64,000 nucleotides of DNA from Acetobacterium sp965140355 (GTDB taxonomy: Bacteria > Bacillota > Clostridia > Eubacteriales > Eubacteriaceae). Positions 17,881 through 25,825 of the stretch are shown here, one piece after another. The notes below the pieces were generated by a model. That model ran no database searches. It was not told where the DNA came from and saw only the letters and a program-made list of their open reading frames with translations. The translations under genes were made by a program, and so were the position numbers. The first letter of the stretch is position 1. Each line of letters starts with the position of its first letter. The stretch spans positions 62,001 through 126,000 of the forward strand of contig OZ223191.1 in NCBI GenBank assembly GCA_965140355.1, given 5' to 3'.

Positions 17881-19360
17881 AATTGTTGTTGCTTTCAAAA
17901 GCGCGTAAGGTTGAGCCTGGGGCCGGAGAATTAGCCGGAACAACGATAATTTCGATCGCTTCGAGACGATAACCGAAACCTTCGGTTCCAGAGTTGTCAC
18001 CGTTTTTAGCCCAGTCCAACCAACCGATGTTTTGAGCATGGACGCGGTAATAAACATCATAACGGTTAGCATCGGTACCCGTTAATCGGATTTGAATGGC
18101 TTCTAGGCGGAGACCTTGATTCAAGGTACCGCTCATTTCAGGGCCTGATTTCCAACCCTGCCAGCCAAAATTCTGGACATGCGTTCGATATTCGATCCCC
18201 AAATCAAGACCTTTGTTGTTAACCGAAATTTGAATTGCTTCCAGTCGTTTAGATTCGCCCGAGGTGCCACTTAATTCACCATTTGATTGCCATTGTTGCC
18301 AGCCAATATCCTGAACATGGGTATGATAAGAACAGGTGATTTTTTTCTGAGCGACAACACTTAAAGGGAAACAAGATGTATTTCCTGCGCCATCATAGGC
18401 ATAGACATGAACGATATAGGTGCCCATTTCATTTTTATGGTCCCGATACAAAACCCGGTAAGAAGCAGTGCCATTATTAATTGAGGCTGGATGCCAGATC
18501 AAGTCATCCTGATCCTTGTATTCTGTCCAAGTAGGGAAAAGGACTGACGCAACGCCGGAGTTGTCATCAGCAACCTGACAGGTTACGGTAAAACCCTCAT
18601 CATCCATATCCGTGATTTGTGCGTTTGTAATAACGGGTGGGGTGGTGTCGGATGGAACGGGATTTTCACCAGGATTTTCGCCGGGGTTTTCGCCGGGATT
18701 ATCATTATCAAATTCACCCAGATAAATATAGCCCTGAAATCCACCGACAGAAAACGAGTCTTCTGAACCGGCGTTAAAAGTGGAGGTTTTAAAGAATGGT
18801 CCACTCCAAGCTGATTCGGAAATCGTAACTTTTGAGCCTTCAATTTTTTCAACAACAGCAACATGTCCACATTCACTGCCATCCCAGCAGATAATTGCGC
18901 CAACTTTGGGGGTGGTTCCATATGAATAGGCACCACTATTTATGTTGTAATCCCAAAATTCATTGGCGTTGCCGTTACTTAAGTTAGGTTTACTGCCCAG
19001 AATTTCATAGGCCCGCCCCCAGGCGTAGGCCGTACAGTTAGGCATCCCATATCCGCCCAGATAAAAAATGTTTTTAGCAAAATAACAGTCATTATCGGAG
19101 GTTGGAGCGTCAAGCCGCGGCGTGAATATTGACGACGTACTTAAGGTTTCGTTACGATAAGCTTCATCAGGAAACCCCGGATCGGGGACAACATCACCGG
19201 GAAGCATCTCGCGGGTTTCGATAGATGGTTGAGTATTCGCTATACCTAAGGATTCACTACTGTCGTTTTTTTCTTCAGCTGATACTGAAGCCGAAAAAAC
19301 GCCTAGGGCTAGAATCAAAACAATACATAAAACAGTTCCTCGGTAAAATTTCATTTTCAT
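17879..19360 (-). CDS. Secreted CHAP-domain protein with GBS-Bsp-like domain and three ChW repeats
   Basis: A secreted wall-active protein of 493 residues. After a signal peptide (about 1-28) comes a CHAP amidase/endopeptidase domain (about 85-215), with the catalytic Cys in MPNCTAYAWGR and the His in CGHVAVVEKIEG. A short NPGE tandem linker leads to a GBS-Bsp-like domain (about 240-335). Three ChW repeats end the protein (HVQDIGW, HVQNFGW, HAQNIGW, each ending RLEAI). CHAP enzymes cut peptidoglycan; the ChW tail matches that of the subtilase at 1.8-3.8 kb. ATG 19360 is preferred to GTG 19372 because GGGAGGATCA precedes it. Confidence 0.92.
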   Translation of the reverse strand: MKMKFYRGTVLCIVLILALGVFSASVSAEEKNDSSESLGIANTQPSIETREMLPGDVVPDPGFPDEAYRNETLSTSSIFTPRLDAPTSDNDCYFAKNIFYLGGYGMPNCTAYAWGRAYEILGSKPNLSNGNANEFWDYNINSGAYSYGTTPKVGAIICWDGSECGHVAVVEKIEGSKVTISESAWSGPFFKTSTFNAGSEDSFSVGGFQGYIYLGEFDNDNPGENPGENPGENPVPSDTTPPVITNAQITDMDDEGFTVTCQVADDNSGVASVLFPTWTEYKDQDDLIWHPASINNGTASYRVLYRDHKNEMGTYIVHVYAYDGAGNTSCFPLSVVAQKKITCSYHTHVQDIGWQQWQSNGELSGTSGESKRLEAIQISVNNKGLDLGIEYRTHVQNFGWQGWKSGPEMSGTLNQGLRLEAIQIRLTGTDANRYDVYYRVHAQNIGWLDWAKNGDNSGTEGFGYRLEAIEIIVVPANSPAPGSTLRAFESNNN

Positions 19361-19683
19361 TGATCCTCCCACGATCTCGTTTATTTATTTGGTAGATTAA
19401 ATTAATAATTATCTTATAACGGAAATAAAAGCCGTTCAGTTGATCGTTCAAAAGTTTGAGAATGTTTTCTCCGTTACAATTCGTTACGTAAATTTTACAC
19501 CTTAAAGGTATATTTTGCAATAATTAACTTTAAAAGTATTGAAGTTTATTTTATTATGGGTGTAATCAACAATAATAAAAAGTTCTGATAGGGGATGATG
19601 TGTCGAAATACATTATCAGAATATCACTTACTTCGCGGCAGCTAATAGACACAAAAGTTATACAAACGTTTACAATTTAGCTA

Positions 19684-19711
19684 TTTACTTATGATAGAAA
19701 GGTGATATAAT
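19684..19711 (+). promoter_or_regulatory. Promoter of long RNA copy A
   Basis: TTTACT (19684-19689), a 16-bp spacer and TATAAT (19706-19711). Twenty bases upstream of the -35 lies AAACGTTTACAA (19664-19675), present at the identical distance before copy B. No ribosome binding site and large open frame follow, which fits a non-coding transcript. Confidence 0.75.
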
Positions 19712-19717
19712 ATAACT

Positions 19718-20198
19718 AAATCAAAGATTAACTTGATATCTTTTCAATTTGAAATGATGACGATCATTAAAAAGTAAACATACGTAAAACTCGCCTATAA
19801 AAATGATATTATTCGAACAGTTTGAATTGATTTGGAATGAATTGTTTTTAGGTAGTGGAAAAATTTGGATGAAAAAACAGATTATTTCGAAATTCAGAAT
19901 GGTTGAAGCCTCAAACTAATCAAACAAGGATAGTCAAAGATCATTGGTTATCAAGAAAAAAAATTCGGTGAAAATGATGACAAGATGACAATAAGATTCA
20001 TGAATGATAAGAAATGAGTTAAAGCAGAGCTAATCTGAAGAGTAAGAGATTTCCAGAAGTTAACAGTGTTTGCATTGAGAAGAATACAAAGAAGATTTTT
20101 GATAAAATCCACAAAAGGAGTCCAAACGGATGACAACAGAGATTTTAGGCTAGGCCGATTTTGCAAATCAAATGTAAAATCGGCTTTAGTCTTTTTTT
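19718..20198 (+). ncRNA. Long structured RNA, copy A (~480 nt)
   Basis: No protein gene fits here. The stretch begins with a promoter and ends with a stem plus T7 terminator. It aligns with a second copy at 21967-22485. Both start ACTAAATCAAAGAT. They share an ATCATT-x-AAAAGTAAA block near the 5' end, and GATTTTTG then CCAAACGGATGAC-x-ACAGAGATTTT near the 3' end. The terminal hairpin (about 20148-20190) differs in sequence between copies but keeps pairing. CTAAATC at the 5' end can pair with GATTTTAG near the 3' end. It is not tmRNA, 6S or RNase P by eye. Size and adenine-rich joins recall the large ornate RNA classes (OLE, ROOL, GOLLD); I cannot assign one. Confidence 0.78.
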
Positions 20199-20215
20199 GA
20201 ACGATTAATTAATGA

Positions 20216-20244
20216 TTGCACCTTTACCTATAAAAAGTTATAAT
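20216..20244 (+). promoter_or_regulatory. Promoter of the nuclease-fold gene
   Basis: TTGCAC (20216-20221), a 17-bp spacer and TATAAT (20239-20244). An in-frame ATG at 20243 falls inside the -10 box, so translation must begin further down. Confidence 0.65.
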
Positions 20245-20353
20245 GAAATTTAATTGTAAAATAAATAATCCGTTGAGACAGCAGTTCATAATTGTTGAAA
20301 ACTCATGGACATACAATGCAATTATGCACACTAAAATATCGGAGGGAATTTAT

Positions 20354-21625
20354 TTGTCAAGAGGAAACTTAGAAAATCTTTTAAAGGTTCCAGAAGTGGA
20401 ATCCTTTTTAAAAAATAGGGTTATTGAAAAGAAGGAATTATTTTTAGGCATCCGGAATGAAAGTATCATCATTTATTACTGGGGAAAAAATATGATGGAG
20501 TTAGCATATCAAGAAGGTCAGAAATGCACTGTTAAAATCAGTAAATTTTTTATTGATCGAACTGCCTTTTGTGGCCTGAAATTTACCCAGAAATCGGACC
20601 TGATGATTTTTCCATTTAATCAGGAATTCGTACAGGCATTTGTTGAATCCTATTTAGAACTCAAGGAAAATGTAGAAAATGCTCTTATCGAAAGCGCCCC
20701 GATTGAAGCAAAAGCGGGGCCATTGGGACAAAAATACCAGGGGATCATTGCTGGCAATAACAACGCTAACATCGACTCAGACTGGTATTGTGTGGATTTG
20801 AACTATTCGCCGGAAGGGTCACCATTAGGAAGAATTGATATGGTGGCTATTTCTAAACAAAAACAAAATGGACAGCATCGCATGGTTTTGCTCTCATGTA
20901 AATATTCATGGCAGGCGTACAAATCGGGATATCGCAAAAATCTTTACAATAATAAAAAGAATAAAGGTTATTATATAGAAGCTAATGGACTTAAAACGAA
21001 AGCTAATGCGAAGGGTGATCAGCATCGCCGCCGATTTGGTTGTAAATATGATGAAAAAAAACAACAGATTGTATCCTATGAATTTGGTTCGGGCATCATT
21101 GGTGACTTTCACAACTACTCTCAGCTTATTTTTACCGATAATGGCAAACTGCTTGAAGGGTTAAAAGCAGAATGCTTTGATATTTTAAAGGCCAAAAAAA
21201 GTTTAGGCTGTTTTGAAACAAACGATAAAATTGGAGCTGAATTGCTGTTGCTTTTGGCGGGGACCAAAGAAGCTTTCGTTGAAGCTATTGATGATATGCC
21301 GGAATGTGTTTTTTTGACTGTTGGCTGTGAAGACGCGACTGAAAAAGCTAAACAGGCGATGGCGTCTTATCTGCGTCCGGGACCAATTAGTACCGCCGAT
21401 GTATTAAGTATTGCTTCGGATAAATGGGTGCTTTGCTATAATAACGGCAAGGGCAAAAGTCGTGCTGTGGCCCGGGACCTTAGTCTGACTGAAGCTTTTC
21501 CGGTCGCATTTGAAGAACGGATTCGGTACTTGTTTACGAGAAAAATCGCCCTGGAAAATTTAAATATCATTGATCATCCGGAGGCATGTAATGCGGATGA
21601 GTTAAAAATAAAAATATTTGAATAA
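20354..21625 (+). CDS. PD-(D/E)XK-like protein with altered catalytic site, between RNA copies
   Basis: I do not recognise a named family. The 423-residue protein has a central region that reads like a PD-(D/E)XK nuclease fold. DWYCVDLNYSPEGSPLGRIDMVAIS (about 145-170) supplies the aspartate, and MVLLSCKYSW follows where ExK is expected, giving S-C-K instead of E-x-K. SGIIGDFHNYSQLI (about 248-261) matches the GI..H..DY helix of such families. Catalysis is therefore doubtful; binding of nucleic acid is possible. The start is TTG 20354, because GGAGGG lies 7 bases upstream and the earlier ATG sits in the promoter. Flanking copies of a structured RNA raise the question of a functional link. Confidence 0.65.
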   Translation: MSRGNLENLLKVPEVESFLKNRVIEKKELFLGIRNESIIIYYWGKNMMELAYQEGQKCTVKISKFFIDRTAFCGLKFTQKSDLMIFPFNQEFVQAFVESYLELKENVENALIESAPIEAKAGPLGQKYQGIIAGNNNANIDSDWYCVDLNYSPEGSPLGRIDMVAISKQKQNGQHRMVLLSCKYSWQAYKSGYRKNLYNNKKNKGYYIEANGLKTKANAKGDQHRRRFGCKYDEKKQQIVSYEFGSGIIGDFHNYSQLIFTDNGKLLEGLKAECFDILKAKKSLGCFETNDKIGAELLLLLAGTKEAFVEAIDDMPECVFLTVGCEDATEKAKQAMASYLRPGPISTADVLSIASDKWVLCYNNGKGKSRAVARDLSLTEAFPVAFEERIRYLFTRKIALENLNIIDHPEACNADELKIKIFE

Positions 21626-21666
21626 ACGTTAATAGTTGATTGGTGAATTGAATTAATACCTGAAAT

Positions 21667-21699
21667 ACCTGATGGGCCTAAAATCATCAGGTTTTTTTT
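21667..21699 (+). terminator. Terminator of the nuclease-fold gene
   Basis: ACCTGATG (21667-21674) pairs with CATCAGGT (21685-21692), followed by a run of Ts, 42 bases after the stop codon. Confidence 0.88.
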
Positions 21700-21932
21700 A
21701 GTTTATAATGATCTATTTAGAAACAGATGGATGAAACTGAAATGAAATTAGTATCTAGATTATCATGCGAAGAAAAAATTATAAAACAACAGTAGGGTAA
21801 GCGAGTTGTTAAAAACTTAAATAAAACTTAAAAAAAGCAAAGCAACAAGATTCGCTAAATCGGATTAAAATGGCTTTATATAGCGGTTCTGACCAAGAAT
21901 AATTTTTTAAATAAACGTTTACAAAAAATCTC

Positions 21933-21960
21933 TTTACATATTAAGAAAAGGTGTTATAAT
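21933..21960 (+). promoter_or_regulatory. Promoter of long RNA copy B
   Basis: TTTACA (21933-21938), a 16-bp spacer and TATAAT (21955-21960), with AAACGTTTACAA at 21913-21924. Spacing of all three elements equals that of copy A. Confidence 0.78.
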
Positions 21961-21966
21961 ATAACT

Positions 21967-22485
21967 AAATCAAAGATCTACTGATCATTTAAAAGTAAAT
22001 AAGAATCAACTAGCCGATAATATAAAAGAAATAATCTGAATCAACTTAAAAAATTGAAGAAGATTTAAATCGATTTGATTATCGACAAGGAAAGAATTTG
22101 TTAACTAACAAATTTATTCGAAATTAGGAAACGAAGGTAAACTCACAGCGAATTAAATGAACGATGAATGAAAAGTATCGACGAAAAATAGAAAATTTCA
22201 TGTGGCTTCAGAAAAGCCGAATCCGATAGAAAATTGGAAAAGAGAAGATGTTCTTGAATCAAAAGTATTAAGTAACGAGTCTAGTAAATAATGATCCAGT
22301 GAGAATAAAACAAATCGAATCTTAACGAAAAAATATTCCAAATAAGTTGATCGAGTTTATGTAAAAATGAAAAAAAGATTTTTGGTAAAAAAAATCATAG
22401 GAGGATTCCAAACGGATGACTACAGAGATTTTGGACTAAGCCGGTTCTACAGGTAAAAATGTGGAATCGGCTATAGTCTTTTTTT
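21967..22485 (+). ncRNA. Long structured RNA, copy B (~520 nt)
   Basis: Second, diverged copy of the element at 19718-20198, in the same orientation. No gene-sized open frame is present. The 3' end carries CCAAACGGATGAC-x-ACAGAGATTTT and a terminal hairpin (AGCCGGTTCTAC with GTGGAATCGGCT, closed by ACTA/TAGT) followed by T7. Compared with copy A, the paired positions have changed on both sides of the stem while pairing is kept, which is good evidence for a folded RNA. The middle is longer by about 40 nt and much less conserved. It lies 240 bases before the DUF4391 gene, separated from it by its terminator. Confidence 0.8.
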
Positions 22486-22701
22486 GCGCTTTTATTTCTA
22501 GGAAGATAATAAACCGTAGCGAATTACGATCGTTTCGGAGCGCTTAAAAATGATACGACTCGCTGCATTTTTGGATGGTAAGTTTATTTTCAGGTTGTGA
22601 TTCTCTAAAAAAACTAAATATTTTGATAGATTAGCCGATTACATAAATAGTGAATCTTACAAGCTTGCAATCATAAGTCAAAATTTTGAGAAGGAGATGC
22701 C

Positions 22702-23487
22702 ATGATTAATTTACCAGAAACCACTAATGTATACCGACAGATGCCGAAAGAATTGTTTTACAAATATCTAAATGATGAGATTACATTAAAAAAGACATTT
22801 ATTGATGAAATCGAAAGCATCACCTGGATCAATACCCTCTCGGTGGAGACCGTGTCAATTCAAAAAGGAACGCAGTTGAGCGCGATCGCAATCGTTGAGA
22901 TTGTTTTAAAACGCCAGGCGATCAACCCTAATATTATTGAATTTATTAATAGAGAAACTGAGCAATTTACAATTTTTATTATGCGTTACGAGGAATGGGG
23001 CCAATTGTGGTGCCAAGAACTACAAACGTTAAAGACACGGACTGATTTTGCTAATCATCGAAATTATTTTCAGAGTAGTTGGATGCTAATTGATGATTTA
23101 ACGCTAACACTAGAAGGATGGAATTTTGATCAAATTTATGAAAGCTTTTTTTATCAAATTACAGGAAAATCGATGCACTTTCAAATTGACAGCAACGCTG
23201 ATAATGAAAATGAAGAATTAAAAAATCTCGAAAATTATATCAAGAAACTTAACGTACAAATGAAAAATGAACTCAAATTTAGTAAACAGTTTGAGTTAGC
23301 TACGGAGCTTAAAAATGCCAATGCTAAAATGGATAGAATCAAGTTGACGGCTTTAAATGAGATTTCGCAACCTGCTATCGCTGAATCACAACAAGAATCA
23401 GTAGAAAATCTGCGTTCTTTTTTTCCAAATGTATTTTTAAAATTGCAAGATGGAGCGGGAACACGTTTAAGCTATACATTATTATAA
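22702..23487 (+). CDS. DUF4391-family protein
   Basis: A 261-residue cytoplasmic protein matching DUF4391 in overall pattern. LPETTNVYRQMPKELFYKYL leads, then FIDEIESITWINTLSVETVSI (about 33-53), a strand reading AIAIVEIVLKRQAIN, and FTIFIMRYEEWGQLWCQ. A coiled-coil-like segment lies near 165-205. Family members often sit beside type III-like restriction or helicase genes in defence loci, but no such partner is present here. Molecular function is unknown. GAGAAGGAGATGCC precedes the ATG. The small gene 76 bases downstream may be cotranscribed. Confidence 0.7.
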   Translation: MINLPETTNVYRQMPKELFYKYLNDEITLKKTFIDEIESITWINTLSVETVSIQKGTQLSAIAIVEIVLKRQAINPNIIEFINRETEQFTIFIMRYEEWGQLWCQELQTLKTRTDFANHRNYFQSSWMLIDDLTLTLEGWNFDQIYESFFYQITGKSMHFQIDSNADNENEELKNLENYIKKLNVQMKNELKFSKQFELATELKNANAKMDRIKLTALNEISQPAIAESQQESVENLRSFFPNVFLKLQDGAGTRLSYTLL

Positions 23488-23563
23488 AATCGATGTTTTA
23501 GCGATAATGATAATAGCCGGATCTGGTTAAATCGCAGAACAGATTGAGATAATGGGAGTAACA

Positions 23564-23878
23564 ATGTTAAAGAGAATAAAGAATATAAAAGGAATTGGAA
23601 AACGCTTAGGAGACATCAATTTATTGCTTAATGCTGAAGGTTTTTATCTGCCCTGGAATGAAAGTCAAAGCGCACTTTTTTTCGGTAATTTGAAAAATGA
23701 AGTGACGCGTGCTGACTGGAATGATGAAAAGGGAAACAAAATCCGTTTGATTTTTACACCGCAGAAGTTTAATGACCGGATTGAAGACTCGACACTTAAT
23801 GTGATTGAAGTTGAATATTATACGATTGAACAAATTGTCGAACAGATCAGACGACAGTTACGTAATTCAGAAGAATAA
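23564..23878 (+). CDS. Small protein of unknown function
   Basis: I do not recognise this 104-residue soluble protein. It is mixed alpha/beta by appearance, with an Ile/Lys-rich start, a central NEVTRADWNDEKGNKIRLIF strand pair and an amphipathic C-terminal helix (EQIVEQIRRQLRN). ATG 23564 is preferred over the in-frame start at 23552 because GGGAG lies just upstream. It probably forms an operon with the DUF4391 gene and ends just before a structured repeat element. Confidence 0.55.
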   Translation: MLKRIKNIKGIGKRLGDINLLLNAEGFYLPWNESQSALFFGNLKNEVTRADWNDEKGNKIRLIFTPQKFNDRIEDSTLNVIEVEYYTIEQIVEQIRRQLRNSEE

Positions 23879-23888
23879 GTATTAAACC

Positions 23889-24122
23889 TGAAGTTCCGGC
23901 AATTTTGCCGGGACTTCAGACTGTCAAAAAAGATAACCTAGTACCGACAATTGTTCGATCATGTTGTGTGCCTCAAGGCGAACAGTTGCAGCGAAAAGGC
24001 TATCTCCAGCCAAAAATTTAATTGCAACTGTCCGAATTGCGTGCATACAACAGATTAACAATTGGTCGGTACGGTTGTTTATTGACAACTTCAAGTCTCG
24101 GTAATTTTGCCGGGACTTTTTT
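23889..24122. repeat. Structured repeat element, copy 1, inside a duplicated terminator
   Basis: A ~174-bp element (23919-24092) begins GACTGTCAAAAAAGATAAC and ends TTGACAACTTC. Nested pairings span it: ACCGACAATTGTT with AACAATTGG-TCGGT, GTTGTGTGC with GCATACAAC, GAACAGTTGCA with TGCAACTGTCC, and GGCT with AGCC at the tip. It is flanked by two versions of the same terminator hairpin, at 23889-23918 (no T tract) and 24093-24122 (T tract present). A second copy lies at 55139-55314 in the same arrangement. No open frame is present, so it is a MITE/REP-like element. Confidence 0.8.
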
Positions 24123-24195
24123 AAGGGCACCAAGTTAGATTTACAATTTAAGTATTTCGATGGATGAGACAGACTCATAACAGCTGAAATGAAAA

Positions 24196-24235
24196 TTGAC
24201 AATGGGAAAAAATAATGCTAACATAACGGTGTTAT
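24196..24235 (+). promoter_or_regulatory. Promoter and operator of tetR at 24.3 kb
   Basis: TTGACA at 24196-24201, a 17-bp spacer and TAACAT at 24219-24224. An ATAAC-GGT-GTTAT dyad (24223-24235) overlaps the -10 end. A related dyad lies before the ABC genes at 24949-24966. Confidence 0.65.
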
Positions 24236-24265
24236 CTATGATCGATATTAGGAGCCACAGAAAAA

Positions 24266-24901
24266 ATGCGAAATGAAACAGAAACACGGGAACGATTATT
24301 AAAAGTTGCGAAGGCCGAATTCTTAGAACTCGGTTATGAAAAAGCGTCCATTCGAAAAATCTGTAAAAAAGCGGGCGTTACAACGGGAGCGTTGTATTTC
24401 TTTTTTAAAGATAAAAATGATTTGTTTGCCGATTTAGTTAAAAAAGTTGCGGTTGAAGTAAAAAAAGTCATTGTTCATCATACCCAAAGTGAGCAGGTGC
24501 TTTATCTAAATGAAAAAGTTACCCAACAAATGATAATGACTGATGGGATTGAGCAAGGGCGCGAATTTGTTATCTACATGTATGAGCATAAAGATGAGTT
24601 TATACTGCTTCTAAATAAATCGAATGGATCAAGTTATGAAAATTTTTATGATGAACTCGTTGATTTAATGGAAGAAAATACTTGTCTGCTGTTAGATTAT
24701 ATTGGGATTGGTGATAAAAAAAAGAAAGCGCTTAGCCGGTATACGATGCACTGGTTAGCACATTTAGAAACGTCGTCGTTTGCACAACTTTTGACACATG
24801 ACTTAACTTTAGAAGAAGCATTTCTTCAAGCCGATATGATTGCAAAATTCTTATCAGGTGGATGGCTGAGCGTATTAGGAGATGGCATCGCAATAAAATA
24901 A
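24266..24901 (+). CDS. TetR-family regulator of the downstream ABC exporter
   Basis: A 211-residue TetR protein. The helix-turn-helix (about 8-55) reads SIRKICKKAGVTTGALYFFFKDKNDLF; the remainder is a helical ligand domain. The ATG follows TAGGAGCC with suitable spacing. It lies just upstream of, and in the same direction as, an ABC ATPase/FtsX-like permease pair. Dyads sharing GTGTTAT sit at its own promoter and before the ABC genes, so it probably represses both. Confidence 0.92.
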   Translation: MRNETETRERLLKVAKAEFLELGYEKASIRKICKKAGVTTGALYFFFKDKNDLFADLVKKVAVEVKKVIVHHTQSEQVLYLNEKVTQQMIMTDGIEQGREFVIYMYEHKDEFILLLNKSNGSSYENFYDELVDLMEENTCLLLDYIGIGDKKKKALSRYTMHWLAHLETSSFAQLLTHDLTLEEAFLQADMIAKFLSGGWLSVLGDGIAIK

Positions 24902-24911
24902 TATTAATAAG

Positions 24912-24966
24912 ATTGAATTTAAAAACGGAATTCAATTTTATTTTGAATATAACATAGCAGTGTTAT
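24912..24966 (+). promoter_or_regulatory. Terminator-like stem and second TetR-type dyad before ABC genes
   Basis: ATTGAATT pairs with AATTCAAT (about 24912-24936), followed by T-rich sequence, a weak terminator for tetR. Then ATAACA (24949-24954) and TGTTAT (24961-24966) form a dyad similar to the one at the tetR promoter, a likely operator for the ABC genes. Confidence 0.55.
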
Positions 24967-25119
24967 GTTGAAGCAGTGGATTGATAATTGCTCAATAATG
25001 TAGATGAGTAATTTTGAAAAAGTGATTAAATAGGTAATAAAATGGGTGGCCTTAAAAATCGAAGACCAGACTAAGTGTCCAGTTGTAATTTCTTGAATTG
25101 AGTGTATAGAGGAGAAAAG

Positions 25120-25818
25120 ATGTTTATTGAAGTAAATGATATTAAAAAAAGTTACGGCCAAGGTGGCAGTTATACACAAGTGCTTAAAGGTGTTTCCACC
25201 AGAATAAAAAAGGGTCAGGTCTGCGCGATTTTAGGCCCAAGCGGATCGGGAAAATCGACATTACTCAATACCATCGGTGGGTTAGATACCATCGATAGTG
25301 GCAGTGTGAGGATCGGTGGCGTTGAAATTACTCAGTTAAATGCAAAAGAGTTATCGCTATATCGGCGAAATTATCTGGGGTTTATTTTTCAGTTTTATAA
25401 TCTTGTGCCAAATCTAACGGTTAAAGAAAATATTCAGGTTTGCGAATATCTGACCCAAACACCATTGGATATGAATGAACTACTGGAAACCTTGGGCTTA
25501 ACGGAGCATCAGAAAAAATTTCCTTCTCAATTGTCGGGAGGGCAACAACAACGCTGTGCTATTGCCAGAGCATTGATAAAAAACCCGGAGCTGTTATTAT
25601 GTGATGAACCAACCGGTGCGCTCGACTATCAGGCTTCGCGCGAGATTCTTATGTTGATTGAGAAAATTAATAAGCGATATGGTACAACGTTGATTATTGT
25701 TACACATAATACTGCGATTAAAGAGATGGTTGATCGGGTAATAAAAATCAAAGACGGTCGAATCTGTGAGGATTACGTTAATACGGTAATAAAACCGGCC
25801 AGTCAATTGGAATGGTAG
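25120..25818 (+). CDS. ABC transporter ATPase (MacB/LolD type)
   Basis: A 232-residue ATPase of the MacB/LolD class, with Walker A GPSGSGKST (about 41-49), LGFIFQFYNLVPNLTV around the Q-loop, signature LSGGQQQR (about 136-143), Walker B LLLCDEPTGALD (about 156-167) and H-loop VTHN. ATG 25120 follows GAGGAGAAAAG; an upstream in-frame start has no site. It pairs with the very large FtsX-type permease seven bases downstream. This type works as a mechanotransmitter for peptides or lipids. Confidence 0.94.
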   Translation: MFIEVNDIKKSYGQGGSYTQVLKGVSTRIKKGQVCAILGPSGSGKSTLLNTIGGLDTIDSGSVRIGGVEITQLNAKELSLYRRNYLGFIFQFYNLVPNLTVKENIQVCEYLTQTPLDMNELLETLGLTEHQKKFPSQLSGGQQQRCAIARALIKNPELLLCDEPTGALDYQASREILMLIEKINKRYGTTLIIVTHNTAIKEMVDRVIKIKDGRICEDYVNTVIKPASQLEW

Positions 25819-25825
25819 GTTGGCA

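Noticed and set aside
18660..18710. Short tandem repeat read as a possible small CRISPR or phase-variable tract
   Set aside because: It encodes three NPGE units of a protein linker; the unit is 12 bases and in frame, so it is simply coding.
20243..20353. ATG at 20243 as start of the nuclease-fold protein
   Set aside because: The ATG lies inside a TATAAT box with a properly spaced -35 element, and it has no ribosome binding site. TTG 20354 has GGAGGG seven bases upstream.
19718..22485. Long RNA copies as tmRNA, 6S RNA, RNase P RNA or a CRISPR array
   Set aside because: No tRNA-like end with CCA or tag-peptide frame, no short regular repeats with spacers, and length and conserved blocks do not fit 6S or RNase P as I know them.
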